A DNA stretch of 64,000 nt from an uncultured Pelagibacteraceae bacterium (GCA_902578265.1 CACHCA010000001.1:62001-126000), one strand, 5' to 3'. Counted from the stretch's first letter, positions 54,516 to 63,460 are shown. Notes: generated by a model not told the origin, from the sequence alone. Translations and numbers: made by a program.

Positions 54516-55856
54516 TTATCCACATTTTTTCGGTGTAATGTTGTTTTCTTTAGCAAATTTTGCTGCAGAGTCTTCAACTAAACCTCTAATAAATTTAGGG
54601 TCTAATGGAGCTTCCCAACCAGTTACCTGATTGAATTTTTTTCCATCCCACTGCATTACAGCAAATTTACCGGCACCTTCATGGTTTGCACATGAAATAG
54701 CAAATGGAGCTAACATTCCTCCAACTCCAAGTTCAGTAAGTCTAGCTTCAGTCATGTTTAAAGCCTCATAACCATCTCTAAACTCGGCACCAGTTACTGC
54801 TTTACCAACTTTGTTATGCATCTTTTGAGCATTTTTCAAAGCCTCAATCCACATAACTGCAGCACCTAGTCCTCTATTCCAGTAAACTGAACCAATTCTA
54901 TTTGGATCAGCCAAGTTACCTTTTCCAGAACCATATACTTTGTCTTTGATGTCTTTTACTAACGGATATTCACCCGGCAATGCATTAGCAACTGCGTAAG
55001 TTCCTACTGCAGCATCGCCCGCTGGATACATATCCTCTTCGGCAGCACCGAATGTTACGTACATCATTCTATCCCTTGGGAAATTAATTCTAGCAGCATT
55101 AGTCATTGCTGTTGAATTCATTCCAGAACCTGCTCCCCAGAAAGTAACCCAATCAGGATTTTCTCTTCTGATTTGCAGCCACTGAGATTGTTGCTCTAGA
55201 CCTGGAGGTGGAATTGAAATTTCAACTAATTTCATTCCCCAGTCAGAAGTTATTTTTCTCATTGCCGGTAATGGCTCTCTTCCGTAAGCAGAGTCAATGT
55301 GTAAGTGAACGATTTTTTTACCTTTCATCTTATCAATTCCGCCTTCGATCTCAGCCATAAATTTTAATTTAACAGCTATTTGTGACCAGTAGTGACTTGC
55401 AGCATTAAATACCCAAGGCCATACTCTTCCATCAGCACCGTCAGTTCTTCCATAACCATATTGAGCTAAAACAACATTGTCTTTTGCCATACGGTTAATA
55501 ACTGCATATGCTCCTGGTGTTCCTAAAGTATCAAACACAACTATTCTTTGACCATCTTTTTCAAGTAGTCTCTGGTAACACTCAACTGTTTTCACAGCGT
55601 TGTACTCAGTTTCACATTCTTGCCACGTAAGCATAACTCCATTCACTCCGCCTGTCATATTGACGTAATTCATGTAGTCAATCTGAGCCCCATAGTAACC
55701 AGTCCCCATTGCTGAATAAGGTCCAACACGGCTACTAGCTACAGGAAAGTATTGAGTTTCTGCTCCAAATACTTTTTGAGGTAAAGCGAGTGAAGAAAAT
55801 AAAGCTACTACTACTGTAAAAGTAGATGCTAGCCTTTTTAACATTTTTGTTAACAT
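54516..55856 (-). CDS. ABC transporter periplasmic substrate-binding protein (LivK/Peripla_BP_6 type)
   Basis: 446 residues, longer than classical LivK. A Sec signal covers about residues 1-31 (VVALFSSLALPQKVFGAE). The mature part opens YFPVASSRVGPYSAMGTGYY and has WQECETEYNAVKTVECYQRL and FDTLGTPGAYAVINRM, as expected for a type I periplasmic binding fold. The ligand cannot be read, so amino acid, urea or amide are all possible. A strong ribosome site, GAGGGG five bases upstream, and a good promoter imply high expression. Codons look less extreme than the neighbours, consistent with abundance. Confidence 0.9.
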   Translation of the reverse strand: MLTKMLKRLASTFTVVVALFSSLALPQKVFGAETQYFPVASSRVGPYSAMGTGYYGAQIDYMNYVNMTGGVNGVMLTWQECETEYNAVKTVECYQRLLEKDGQRIVVFDTLGTPGAYAVINRMAKDNVVLAQYGYGRTDGADGRVWPWVFNAASHYWSQIAVKLKFMAEIEGGIDKMKGKKIVHLHIDSAYGREPLPAMRKITSDWGMKLVEISIPPPGLEQQSQWLQIRRENPDWVTFWGAGSGMNSTAMTNAARINFPRDRMMYVTFGAAEEDMYPAGDAAVGTYAVANALPGEYPLVKDIKDKVYGSGKGNLADPNRIGSVYWNRGLGAAVMWIEALKNAQKMHNKVGKAVTGAEFRDGYEALNMTEARLTELGVGGMLAPFAISCANHEGAGKFAVMQWDGKKFNQVTGWEAPLDPKFIRGLVEDSAAKFAKENNITPKKCG

Positions 55857-55889
55857 TTCTACCCCTCTTAATTAAAGTTTAAAAAAATA

Positions 55890-55919
55890 ATTATAAACAT
55901 ATGCAGCTAGATTGTGCAA
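55890..55919 (-). promoter_or_regulatory. promoter of substrate-binding protein operon
   Basis: On the minus strand TTGCAC (55919-55914) and TATAAT (55895-55890) are 18 bases apart, 34 bases before the start codon and ahead of the strong GAGGGG ribosome site at 55867-55862. The -10 is a perfect match. The -35 lies inside one arm of the inverted repeat described next. Confidence 0.6.
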
Positions 55920-55960
55920 ATTTTAATCATTCCAATTAGCATTAGATCTCTTTTGCACAA
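55912..55960. promoter_or_regulatory. paired inverted repeat over the binding-protein promoter
   Basis: TTGTGCAAA at 55912-55920 and its exact reverse complement TTTGCACAA at 55952-55960 are 40 bases apart start to start (about four helical turns). The proximal arm contains the -35 box. Possible operator pair for a dimeric repressor; function is not shown. Confidence 0.4.
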
Positions 55961-56322
55961 ACTTATGATAGCTTTTTTACAACCCTTAGATGAAATAAAA
56001 CTTGAGATTGAAAAAAAATTGATTTTCTTAATTTTTGCTGTTTTTCATTAAGTAAAATTTCTATATTTGTTTGTCTTAGAGTTGGTTCGGTAATTTAATT
56101 TAATTTCACTTACTCTCTGGAATAAAATAACTTAACACAACTCATCAAATATTGTTTAAACTTTAACTATTCAGAAAATCCTTAACAATTATTATTTTTG
56201 CAAAGATTTTTTATGAATTAATTTTTTAAAAAGTCTTACCCATTTCAAAAATAATTCATTGCTTGAGATCCTAAAATAATGTTAGATGCGATTAATAAAT
56301 ATATAAATATACAGGAGATTAA

Positions 56323-57522
56323 ATGAAGATACTATGCGTATTATATGATGATCCAAAAGGTGGAATGCCAAAATCATATGCACTTTCAGAATTACCTAAG
56401 ATAGAAAAATATCCAGATGGGATGACTTTGCCATCACCTAAAGGAAGAGATTACACTCCAGGACAATTACTAGGATGTGTATCTGGTGAACTTGGATTAA
56501 GAAAATTTTTAGAAAGTAATGGTCATGAATTAGTTGTGACTAATAGTAAAGATGGGGATGGATGTGAAGCTGACAAACATATTGTTGATGCAGACATTGT
56601 AATTTCGCAACCGTTCTTTCCATATTATTTAACTAAAGAGAGAATTGCTAAAGCTAAAAATTTAAAAATGGCAATTACAGCAGGTATTGGTTCAGACCAT
56701 GTTGATTTACAAGCTGCAATGGATAACAAAATTGATGTTGTAGAAGTTACTTATTGTAATTCAAGATCTGTAGCAGAACACATTGTAATGATGATTGTTT
56801 CAATGGTAAGAGATTACCACAATCAACATAGAATTGTTAATGAAGGTGGCTGGAATATTGCAGATGCAGTACAAAGATCGTACGATGTTGAAGGAATGCA
56901 CATTGGAACAGTTGCTGCAGGACGTATTGGTTTAGATGCATTAAGAAAAATGAAACCGTTTGATGTTCATTTGCATTATTTTGATAGACATAAACTACCT
57001 GACAGTGTTGAAAAAGAGTTGAACCTAACATTTCATGAGTCTGTAGAATCAATGGTCAAAGTTTGTGATGTGGTGACAATTAATTGTCCTTTACACCCTG
57101 AAACTGAGAACTTATTTGATGATGCAATGATAAGTAAAATGAAAAAAGGTGCTTACATTGTAAATACTGCAAGAGGAAAAATCTGTAATCGTGATGCAAT
57201 CGCAAAAGCATTAAAGAGTGGTCAATTAAGTGGATATGCTGGAGATGTATGGTTTCCTCAACCAGCACCTAATGATCATGTATGGAGAACTATGCCTCAT
57301 CATGGTATGACACCTCATACTTCTGGAACATCTTTAACTGCACAATCAAGATATGCCGATGGTGTAAGAGAAATATTAGAGTGTTTCTTTGAAGGTAAAG
57401 AAATAAGAAACCAATATTTAATTGTTAAAGATGGTCAGCTAGCTGGTATGGGTGCTCACTCATATAGTAAAGGTTCAGCTACTGGTGGATCTGAAGAAGC
57501 AGCAAAATACAAAAAAAAATAA
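56323..57522 (+). CDS. fdh: NAD-dependent formate dehydrogenase
   Basis: 399 residues, the size of the metal-free D-2-hydroxyacid-dehydrogenase-type FDH of methylotrophs. Oxidises formate to CO2 with NAD+. The Rossmann motif is TVAAGRIGLDALRKM; the cofactor-selecting aspartate is in HYFDRHKLP, favouring NAD+. Catalytic Gln and His sit in VWFPQPAPNDH and TPHTSGT. The C-terminus GAHSYSKGSATGGSEEAAKY is strongly conserved. Start supported by AGGAG five bases upstream. It gives the cell a soluble, one-gene route to NADH from C1 compounds. Confidence 0.95.
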   Translation: MKILCVLYDDPKGGMPKSYALSELPKIEKYPDGMTLPSPKGRDYTPGQLLGCVSGELGLRKFLESNGHELVVTNSKDGDGCEADKHIVDADIVISQPFFPYYLTKERIAKAKNLKMAITAGIGSDHVDLQAAMDNKIDVVEVTYCNSRSVAEHIVMMIVSMVRDYHNQHRIVNEGGWNIADAVQRSYDVEGMHIGTVAAGRIGLDALRKMKPFDVHLHYFDRHKLPDSVEKELNLTFHESVESMVKVCDVVTINCPLHPETENLFDDAMISKMKKGAYIVNTARGKICNRDAIAKALKSGQLSGYAGDVWFPQPAPNDHVWRTMPHHGMTPHTSGTSLTAQSRYADGVREILECFFEGKEIRNQYLIVKDGQLAGMGAHSYSKGSATGGSEEAAKYKKK

Positions 57523-57539
57523 TTCTCAATTAAATTGTT

Positions 57540-57567
57540 AAAGGTGGCTACTGAAAAGTAGCTACCT
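57540..57567 (+). terminator. hairpin after formate dehydrogenase
   Basis: 12-bp stem AAGGTGGCTACT with AGTAGCTACCTT (one G-U pair) and a GAAA tetraloop, 18 bases after the stop. It is GC-rich relative to its surroundings. The following T-tract is poor, so termination strength is uncertain. Confidence 0.6.
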
Positions 57568-57610
57568 TTAAAATCTGGACTTATCATAATGAATTTGTTT
57601 ATGATATTTA

Positions 57611-58186
57611 ATGAAATATTTTTTCATAATTTTCTTTTTTTTAATTAATATAAATTTTTCATATTCTGCTCAAAAAGATAGGGCATATTTTGCTGGGGGA
57701 TGTTTTTGGTGTGTTGAGGAGTCATTTGAAAAATTAAAAGGTGTGGAAGAGGTAATTTCTGGTTATTCTGGGGGTATTACTGAAAACCCTACTTACAAAG
57801 AAGTTACGTATGGAAATACTGGTCATTTTGAAGTTGTAGAAATAATCTATGATAAAAAAGTTATTTCATTTAAAGAATTATTAGAAAATTTTTGGGTTAA
57901 TATTGATCCATTTGATGCTAATGGTCAATTTTGTGATAAAGGATATAGTTATAAATCAGTTGCATTTTATCAGAACGATGAGGAGAAAAGCTTAATAGAA
58001 AAAGATATCAAAAAATTAGAAAATAAATTCAATAAAAAAGTTGTGACTTACATTAGAAGCTTTAAAAAATTTTACAAAGCTGAGGAATATCATCAAGATT
58101 TTTATAAAATTAAGTTTGAGCGATATCTTAGATATAAAAAGGCTTGTGGAAGAGAAGAATTGCTTAAAAGAATCTGGAGTCAGTAA
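57611..58186 (+). CDS. msrA: peptide-methionine (S)-S-oxide reductase, probably periplasmic
   Basis: 191 residues. The first 19 or so are a hydrophobic signal (MKYFFIIFFFLININFSYSA), so export is predicted. The catalytic motif FAGGCFWCVEESFEKL follows, then GVEEVISGYSGG and YHQDFYKIKFERYLRYKKACG. Repairs oxidised methionine in envelope proteins. Six bases separate it from selO, so the two are likely co-transcribed. No MsrB is adjacent. Confidence 0.93.
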   Translation: MKYFFIIFFFLININFSYSAQKDRAYFAGGCFWCVEESFEKLKGVEEVISGYSGGITENPTYKEVTYGNTGHFEVVEIIYDKKVISFKELLENFWVNIDPFDANGQFCDKGYSYKSVAFYQNDEEKSLIEKDIKKLENKFNKKVVTYIRSFKKFYKAEEYHQDFYKIKFERYLRYKKACGREELLKRIWSQ

Positions 58187-58192
58187 ATTTTT

Positions 58193-59647
58193 ATGAAGAA
58201 TATTATGAATTGGAATTTCGATAACTCTTATTCAAGACTGTCTAATGCTTTTAAAGAACATATTGAACCTATTGCTGTTAAAAATCCAGAATTAGTTTTG
58301 ATAAATGAAGATTTAGCTAAAGAATTAGACCTAGACTTTTCCAAAATTGATAAAAAAGAATTAGCAGCTTTATTCACTGGGAATATTCTTCCGAAAGGAA
58401 GTAATGCCATTGCGCAGGCTTATGCTGGTCACCAGTTTGGGCATTTCACAATGTTGGGAGATGGAAGAGCAGTTTTAATAGGGGAGCATTTAACAAGAAA
58501 TAATAAAAGATACGATATCCAATTTAAGGGTTCTGGAAAAACTGCGTTTTCAAGAAATGGTGATGGTAGAGCTGCATTGGGTCCGATGTTAAGGGAGTAT
58601 ATAATTAGCGAAGCTATGCATAAGCTTGGTATTCCTTCAACAAGAAGTTTAGCCGTAGCAAAAACAGGTGAAAACGTAATACGAGATACTTCGTTACAAG
58701 GTGCTGTTTTAACTAGAATTGCTTTAAGCCATATTCGAGTTGGGACTTTTCAATATATTGCAGCAAGAGAAAAAAAAGATGAGTTAGAAACTTTATTTAA
58801 TTATGTAATTCAACGACATTACCCAGAGTTAGAGAATTCAAAAAATAAAGCACTAGATCTTTTAACTGTTCTTATAGATAAACAAATTGATCTTGTCATT
58901 AACTGGATGCGTGTTGGTTTTATTCATGGTGTTATGAATACTGACAACATGACTGTTTCTGGTGAAACAATAGATTATGGACCTTGCGCATTTATGGATA
59001 CATATGATCCAAAGACTGTTTTTAGTTCGATAGATCGATTTGGAAGATATGCTTATTGTAATCAGCCTAATATAACAAAATGGAACTTAGCTAGATTTGC
59101 AGAGTGTTTAATACCTCTTATTGATAAAGATGAGAGTAAAGCAATTAAAATAGCTACAGAAAATATTAATTCTTTTGGAAAAAAATATGAGAATAAATGG
59201 TTAGATATGATGAGAAATAAATTGGGTTTACTTGGTAAAGAAGAAAAAGATAAATCTCTTATTCTGGATTTATTAACGTTGATGCATGAAAAAAAAGCAG
59301 ACTATACAAATACTTTCTGTCATTTAATGGGACTTGAGCCAGAAAAAAACAGGATATACGAGGATATGGAATTTTTAAATTGGAAGCTTAGATGGAAAGG
59401 AAGATTAAAAACTTTTAACAATTCACCAAAAAAATATGAAAAATTAATGAGTAGTTTTAATCCACTTGTGATACCTAGAAACCATAAAGTCGAAGAAGTA
59501 TTAAATGAGGCAAATAAAGGTAATCTTGAGCCATTAAGTTCATTTTTAGAAGTTTTGAGTGATCCATACAATATTAAGAAAAATATTTCCAAATATCAAA
59601 TTGTAACAGGTGTTAAAAAAGGATATCAAACTTTTTGTGGAACTTAA
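58193..59647 (+). CDS. selO: protein adenylyltransferase SelO (YdiU family)
   Basis: 484-residue pseudokinase that transfers AMP to proteins. Signature YAGHQFGHFTMLGDGRAVLIGE region (shown here in part: AGHQFGHFTMLGDGRAVL), then IQFKGSGKTAFSRNGDGRA and VGFIHGVMNTDNMTVSGETI, with the catalytic residues. The C-terminal FCGT keeps a cysteine at the -3 position, where selenoprotein homologues have selenocysteine. AMPylation of redox-related proteins is known for E. coli SelO; pairing with MsrA fits that theme but is inference. Confidence 0.93.
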   Translation: MKNIMNWNFDNSYSRLSNAFKEHIEPIAVKNPELVLINEDLAKELDLDFSKIDKKELAALFTGNILPKGSNAIAQAYAGHQFGHFTMLGDGRAVLIGEHLTRNNKRYDIQFKGSGKTAFSRNGDGRAALGPMLREYIISEAMHKLGIPSTRSLAVAKTGENVIRDTSLQGAVLTRIALSHIRVGTFQYIAAREKKDELETLFNYVIQRHYPELENSKNKALDLLTVLIDKQIDLVINWMRVGFIHGVMNTDNMTVSGETIDYGPCAFMDTYDPKTVFSSIDRFGRYAYCNQPNITKWNLARFAECLIPLIDKDESKAIKIATENINSFGKKYENKWLDMMRNKLGLLGKEEKDKSLILDLLTLMHEKKADYTNTFCHLMGLEPEKNRIYEDMEFLNWKLRWKGRLKTFNNSPKKYEKLMSSFNPLVIPRNHKVEEVLNEANKGNLEPLSSFLEVLSDPYNIKKNISKYQIVTGVKKGYQTFCGT

Positions 59648-59663
59648 ATTTGAGATAAATTAA

Positions 59664-60380
59664 ATGCGAAAAGAGTATAAGATTATAATTTCATCTTCAT
59701 CTCAAAATTTTTTTTTAAGCTTCTACTTACTTTTAAAATATTTCATTAATAAGAAGTTAAACAGAAAGAAAATTAAAAAAGGAAAGCTTTTAAAAGAATA
59801 TAAAGAATTTATCCAAAAAAATTTACAAATTGGTGAAGATTGGTTTACACATAATATAAATAATTTAGATTTGATCTTTAAAAAAAAACAACTTTATAAC
59901 AAAGAATTATCAGTGCTAGAAATTGGAAGTTATGAGGGGAATTCATCAGTATTTTTTTTAAAATATTTTCCAAAAATTAAATTAACATGTGTCGATACTT
60001 TTGAGGGATCAATTGAGCAAGGTAATCAAAATTTCGATAAAGTATTTGAGAATTTTAAATTTAATACTAGAAATTACAAAGATCGGGTTGAGGTTTTTAG
60101 ATTAAAATCTAAAGAATTTTTTAAAAACACCAATGATTCTAATTTTGACTTAATTTATATAGATGGTTCACATTACGCTAAAGATGTTTTTGAAGATGCA
60201 ACAAATTCTTTCGACGTTCTTAATAAAAATGGTTATATTATTTTTGATGATTTTCTTTGGGATTTTTACGAAAATATAAATGACAATCCAATAGGTGGGG
60301 TTAAACTATTTATTAAAAAAAACTTTTTTAAGTTAAAAATAATTTCGATTGGATATCAGATTATTATTCAGAAAATATAA
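59664..60380 (+). CDS. class I SAM-dependent methyltransferase
   Basis: 238 residues. The SAM motif I is LEIGSYEGNSSVFF, and the acidic end of strand 2 is LTCVDTFEGS. Motif IV-like IYIDGSHYAKDVFEDA and IIFDDFLWDF follow, resembling Methyltransf_24-type enzymes acting on small molecules or sugars. The first 60 residues are basic and unconserved to my eye. Substrate unknown. It starts 16 bases after selO and ends 10 bases from a convergent gene. Confidence 0.8.
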   Translation: MRKEYKIIISSSSQNFFLSFYLLLKYFINKKLNRKKIKKGKLLKEYKEFIQKNLQIGEDWFTHNINNLDLIFKKKQLYNKELSVLEIGSYEGNSSVFFLKYFPKIKLTCVDTFEGSIEQGNQNFDKVFENFKFNTRNYKDRVEVFRLKSKEFFKNTNDSNFDLIYIDGSHYAKDVFEDATNSFDVLNKNGYIIFDDFLWDFYENINDNPIGGVKLFIKKNFFKLKIISIGYQIIIQKI

Positions 60381-60390
60381 TTTAAAAAAA

Positions 60391-61092
60391 CTAACTAGAA
60401 AATTTTTTCCAATTCTCAACTGGAGGAACTAAATGTTCAAGTGTTGATGAATCTTTTGCTAAAAATACTATATCTGCTGAAATTGATATCCTTTCAGAAT
60501 TAGATTTACCTTGTTCTGTGCCATGAATTGTTTTGGAAGGAAATATCAACAAATCATCTTCTTTGGTATCAAACACGACCTTGCTTGAATTTAATATATC
60601 TCGTTTTTTAAAAATATTTTCTTTAGCCAAAGATCTTGAATCAAATAATTGAGGAATAAATTCATTATGTTTAGAAGTGTCAAAAAACATAATTTTAGCA
60701 TCATCTTTTTGTTTTTTTAAATAAAATGCAATAGAAAGGTGCGACTGATCATGTGAGTGATTATCAATGTGTTCAGTTTTTTTTGAAATTGTTGCCCACG
60801 ATCTCTGAAAATAAAGATCAAGTTTTGTATGGTTCACTGATAAACTTTCTAAATATTCTAAAATACAATTATTAATTTGAATAAATAAATTTTTAAATTT
60901 TGGATTATTGTGCAAATATTCAAATCCTTGCGTATCTCCTGTCCAAGCTTTTGTTGCAGATTTATAATCTAAATTTTTACTTTTTTTTTCCATTAATCTA
61001 ACTTCTTCAATCATTTCATTTTTTTCATTTTCAGAAAGTGAGAGCGTCGACTTATATACTGTGAGAGGGAAAAAATTAAAAATTTTTTGCAT
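60391..61092 (-). CDS. 2-oxoglutarate/Fe(II)-dependent oxygenase (TIGR02466-like)
   Basis: 233 residues. The double-stranded beta-helix core carries the likely metal His and partner in HIDNHSHDQSHLSIAFYL, and LLIFPSKTIHGTEQG with a distal His and SERISISADI with the 2OG-binding Arg. This matches the TIGR02466 family of uncharacterised oxygenases. Substrate unknown. Downstream gene of a TspO-FAD oxidoreductase-oxygenase operon, 10 bases after the FAD gene. Confidence 0.78.
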   Translation of the reverse strand: MQKIFNFFPLTVYKSTLSLSENEKNEMIEEVRLMEKKSKNLDYKSATKAWTGDTQGFEYLHNNPKFKNLFIQINNCILEYLESLSVNHTKLDLYFQRSWATISKKTEHIDNHSHDQSHLSIAFYLKKQKDDAKIMFFDTSKHNEFIPQLFDSRSLAKENIFKKRDILNSSKVVFDTKEDDLLIFPSKTIHGTEQGKSNSERISISADIVFLAKDSSTLEHLVPPVENWKKFSS

Positions 61093-61102
61093 TTAGAGTT
61101 TT

Positions 61103-62206
61103 TTATAGCACGTAAGGTTCTGGTCTTGCTTTTGCACCTAATACTCTTTCTACTGCCATATTTGAAATATCAATCGATTGATAAGCGCCTGTTGTAATTA
61201 GCTCTGTCAAAGCTCTTCCAATTCCTGGTGCTTGCATTAATCCTCTTCCAGTAAAACCGGTTGCTAAGTATACGTTTTCAAATTTAGGATGTTTTCCTAC
61301 AACTGCATTATTATCTAATCGATTACAATCATAATACCCTGCCCAACCACCGGTTAACTTCAATTCTTCAAATGCAGGAATTCTTTTAGCTAAAGCGGGC
61401 CAAACCAATTCCTCAAAATCGTCCCAAGCTGGTTCGAGATCTGTGGCATCAAAAACTGATTTTGGTGAACCAGCTAAATATTCTTTACCCTCAGGTCTCC
61501 AATAAACTCCTGTTGTTAAATCTCCAGTTAAAGGCATTTCAGGAATATGTTTTGGACACTTAACTCTAAAAACTGTGTGCTTTTGAGGCTCAACTGGAAT
61601 ATCCTCCAATAATTCTTTTGTCCAACATCCAGCGGCAGAAATTATTGTTTTAGCATTTATTTCCGATAAAGATTTAACTTCACCTTTAACAAATTCTGCA
61701 CCTTGCTCTATCGCTTTACTTTTTAATGCTGTGTGAAATAGGAAAGGATCAATCCATCCTTCACTTTTATTGTCAGTAAATGTAGCCGTTTCTATTCCTT
61801 CTTTGTTTATATAAGGAAAAAACTTGTCTAACTCGGACCCTTTGATGTTCTTTGTTCCAGCGTCACATGCTTTATGATTTTCAAGAGCCCTATATTGTTC
61901 GTCTGCATGCTCTGGGCCAAACATTAATAGATATCCATTTGGTACCATGCTTGCAGTAGGATTAGGATTTTTTTCTGTTTTCAGTAACTCTGGTATTTGA
62001 AAAATAAATTCTCTAGCAAATTTACCTAATAAAATATTTTCCTTTTGAAAAAATTGTCTTCTAAAACCGCCAAGAGATAACGGAAAGGAAGCTGATTTAT
62101 AAGTTGGGTCTCTCTCAATTACTTTAACTTTTCTTCCCTCTTTAGATAAGAAATAAGCAGTTGCAGCACCAATTATTCCCCCACCAACTATTACAACATC
62201 ATCCAT
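61103..62206 (-). CDS. FAD-dependent oxidoreductase, DAO family
   Basis: 367 residues. N-terminal FAD-binding motif VIVGGGIIGAATAYFLSKEG and the C-terminal motif NVYLATGFTGRGLMQAPGIG are typical of D-amino-acid-oxidase-like enzymes (sarcosine or glycine oxidase relatives). The amine substrate is unknown. It starts directly after the tspO stop, without a gap. Confidence 0.85.
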   Translation of the reverse strand: MDDVVIVGGGIIGAATAYFLSKEGRKVKVIERDPTYKSASFPLSLGGFRRQFFQKENILLGKFAREFIFQIPELLKTEKNPNPTASMVPNGYLLMFGPEHADEQYRALENHKACDAGTKNIKGSELDKFFPYINKEGIETATFTDNKSEGWIDPFLFHTALKSKAIEQGAEFVKGEVKSLSEINAKTIISAAGCWTKELLEDIPVEPQKHTVFRVKCPKHIPEMPLTGDLTTGVYWRPEGKEYLAGSPKSVFDATDLEPAWDDFEELVWPALAKRIPAFEELKLTGGWAGYYDCNRLDNNAVVGKHPKFENVYLATGFTGRGLMQAPGIGRALTELITTGAYQSIDISNMAVERVLGAKARPEPYVL

Positions 62207-62689
62207 TTAATTTAGCACCATTAAGTTATAGTTAAGAAATAAAGCATAGAAACACCAAAGTAAATATGGAATCATTAAGTAATAACTTACAAAATTGACA
62301 CGTTTAAATCTAATAATCAAAATTATTATCAAAGTTATCAAAATTACAAGTACAACTAATGCAAAAAATATTTGATGTAGTCCAAAAAAAACAATACTCC
62401 AAGTTGCATTAAAAACTATATGTATAAAATAAATGTAAATAGTATTTACATCTCTTTTTTTACTATGCCAAAAAAACCAAATAGCTAATGTCATCATTAT
62501 ATAAAGTGTTGTCCAAACAGGTGCAAATATCCAATCTGGTGGATTATAATTCGATTTCACAAGACTAGAATACCAGGGCTCTTTGAAGCTAATTGATACT
62601 AAACCTCCAGTAAATGATGCAGAAAAAGTGATAATTAAAAAAAGAATTAATGAATAAAATTTATTTTTTAGCATATTAGTATTATACAT
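62207..62689 (-). CDS. tspO: TspO/MBR tryptophan-rich sensory protein
   Basis: 160 residues with five membrane helices. Conserved KSNYNPPDWIFAPVWTTLYI, then NATWSIVFFGLHQIF, and the overall length fit TspO. The family binds porphyrins and is linked with light and oxidative responses in proteobacteria. Start at 62689 (MYNTNM) leaves 9 bases to the divergent SDR gene; the Met at 62674 (MLKNK) is an alternative. First gene of the TspO-FAD-2OG operon. Confidence 0.88.
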   Translation of the reverse strand: MYNTNMLKNKFYSLILFLIITFSASFTGGLVSISFKEPWYSSLVKSNYNPPDWIFAPVWTTLYIMMTLAIWFFWHSKKRDVNTIYIYFIHIVFNATWSIVFFGLHQIFFALVVLVILITLIIILIIRFKRVNFVSYYLMIPYLLWCFYALFLNYNLMVLN

Positions 62690-62698
62690 CTTTATAAT

Positions 62699-63460
62699 AT
62701 GAATAAAAAAACTATTTGGATCACAGGTGGTAGCACAGGAATTGGTAAAGCTTTAGCAATAAAATTTGCTAAAGAAGGTTGGAATGTTGCAATATCTGCA
62801 AGACGCGAAAATTTACTAAAAGAAACTTGTGGAGAACATGAAAATATTAGTTCTTTTCCATTGGACGTAACTGATAAGAATAAATGTAAAGAAGTTTTTC
62901 AAAATATAATAAATACTTTTCAGAATGTAGATATTTGTTTTTTCTCAACTGGTACATGGGATCCCAAGAAAGAAAAAGATATTGATGTTGAACAAATTGA
63001 AAATGTATTTAAAGTAAATTTTTTTGGAACATTAAATAGTATTAAAGCTGTAGAAAAATATTTTAAAGATAAAAAAAGTGGTACAATCACAATAGTCTCA
63101 TCTATTGCAGGCTACCGAGGATTACCTAATTCAACTGGATATGGGCCATCGAAATCAGCTTTAAATAATTTAGCTGAAAGTTTATATTTCGATTTTGGTA
63201 GATCAAATGTTCGGGTGTGTCTTGTCTCACCAGGTTTTATTAAAACACCGATGACTGACAAAAATGATTTTAAAATGCCTTTCTTAAAAACTTCTGAATA
63301 TGCTGCAGAAAAAATTTATGATGGTTTAGTAAACAAAAATTCTTTTGAAATTCATTTTCCAAAATCTTTAACAACTATATTGAAAATATTAAGTTTCTTA
63401 CCAAACAAAATTTATTTTGGCTTAATTGGGAAACTTACAAAATATCAAAAAAAAAATTAA
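62699..63460 (+). CDS. short-chain dehydrogenase/reductase
   Basis: 253 residues. Cofactor loop WITGGSTGIGKALA, catalytic Ser in IVSSIAGYRG and YxxxK in GYGPSKSALNNL. The tail is basic and hydrophobic. The combination with TspO and DUF3833 resembles clusters linked to photooxidative stress in other proteobacteria, but the exact substrate is unknown. Its stop shares TTAA with the convergent DUF3833 gene. Confidence 0.86.
   Translation: MNKKTIWITGGSTGIGKALAIKFAKEGWNVAISARRENLLKETCGEHENISSFPLDVTDKNKCKEVFQNIINTFQNVDICFFSTGTWDPKKEKDIDVEQIENVFKVNFFGTLNSIKAVEKYFKDKKSGTITIVSSIAGYRGLPNSTGYGPSKSALNNLAESLYFDFGRSNVRVCLVSPGFIKTPMTDKNDFKMPFLKTSEYAAEKIYDGLVNKNSFEIHFPKSLTTILKILSFLPNKIYFGLIGKLTKYQKKN

Larger units (their letters stand above)
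55857..56322. other. 466-base divergent intergenic region
   Basis: The only gap above 300 bases. The left end holds the binding-protein promoter and a 9-base inverted repeat (55912-55960). The right end holds a clear ribosome site AGGAG at 56313-56317 for the formate dehydrogenase gene. Between about 55970 and 56300 I see only AT-rich sequence with no convincing promoter, tRNA, riboswitch or protein-coding frame; a 28-codon frame at 55965 has no ribosome site. Confidence 0.6.

Noticed and set aside
55965-56051. 28-codon ORF in the 466-base gap
   Set aside because: It has no ribosome site, lies in AT-rich DNA where short frames are expected, and its only hydrophobic patch is C-terminal; no support for coding.
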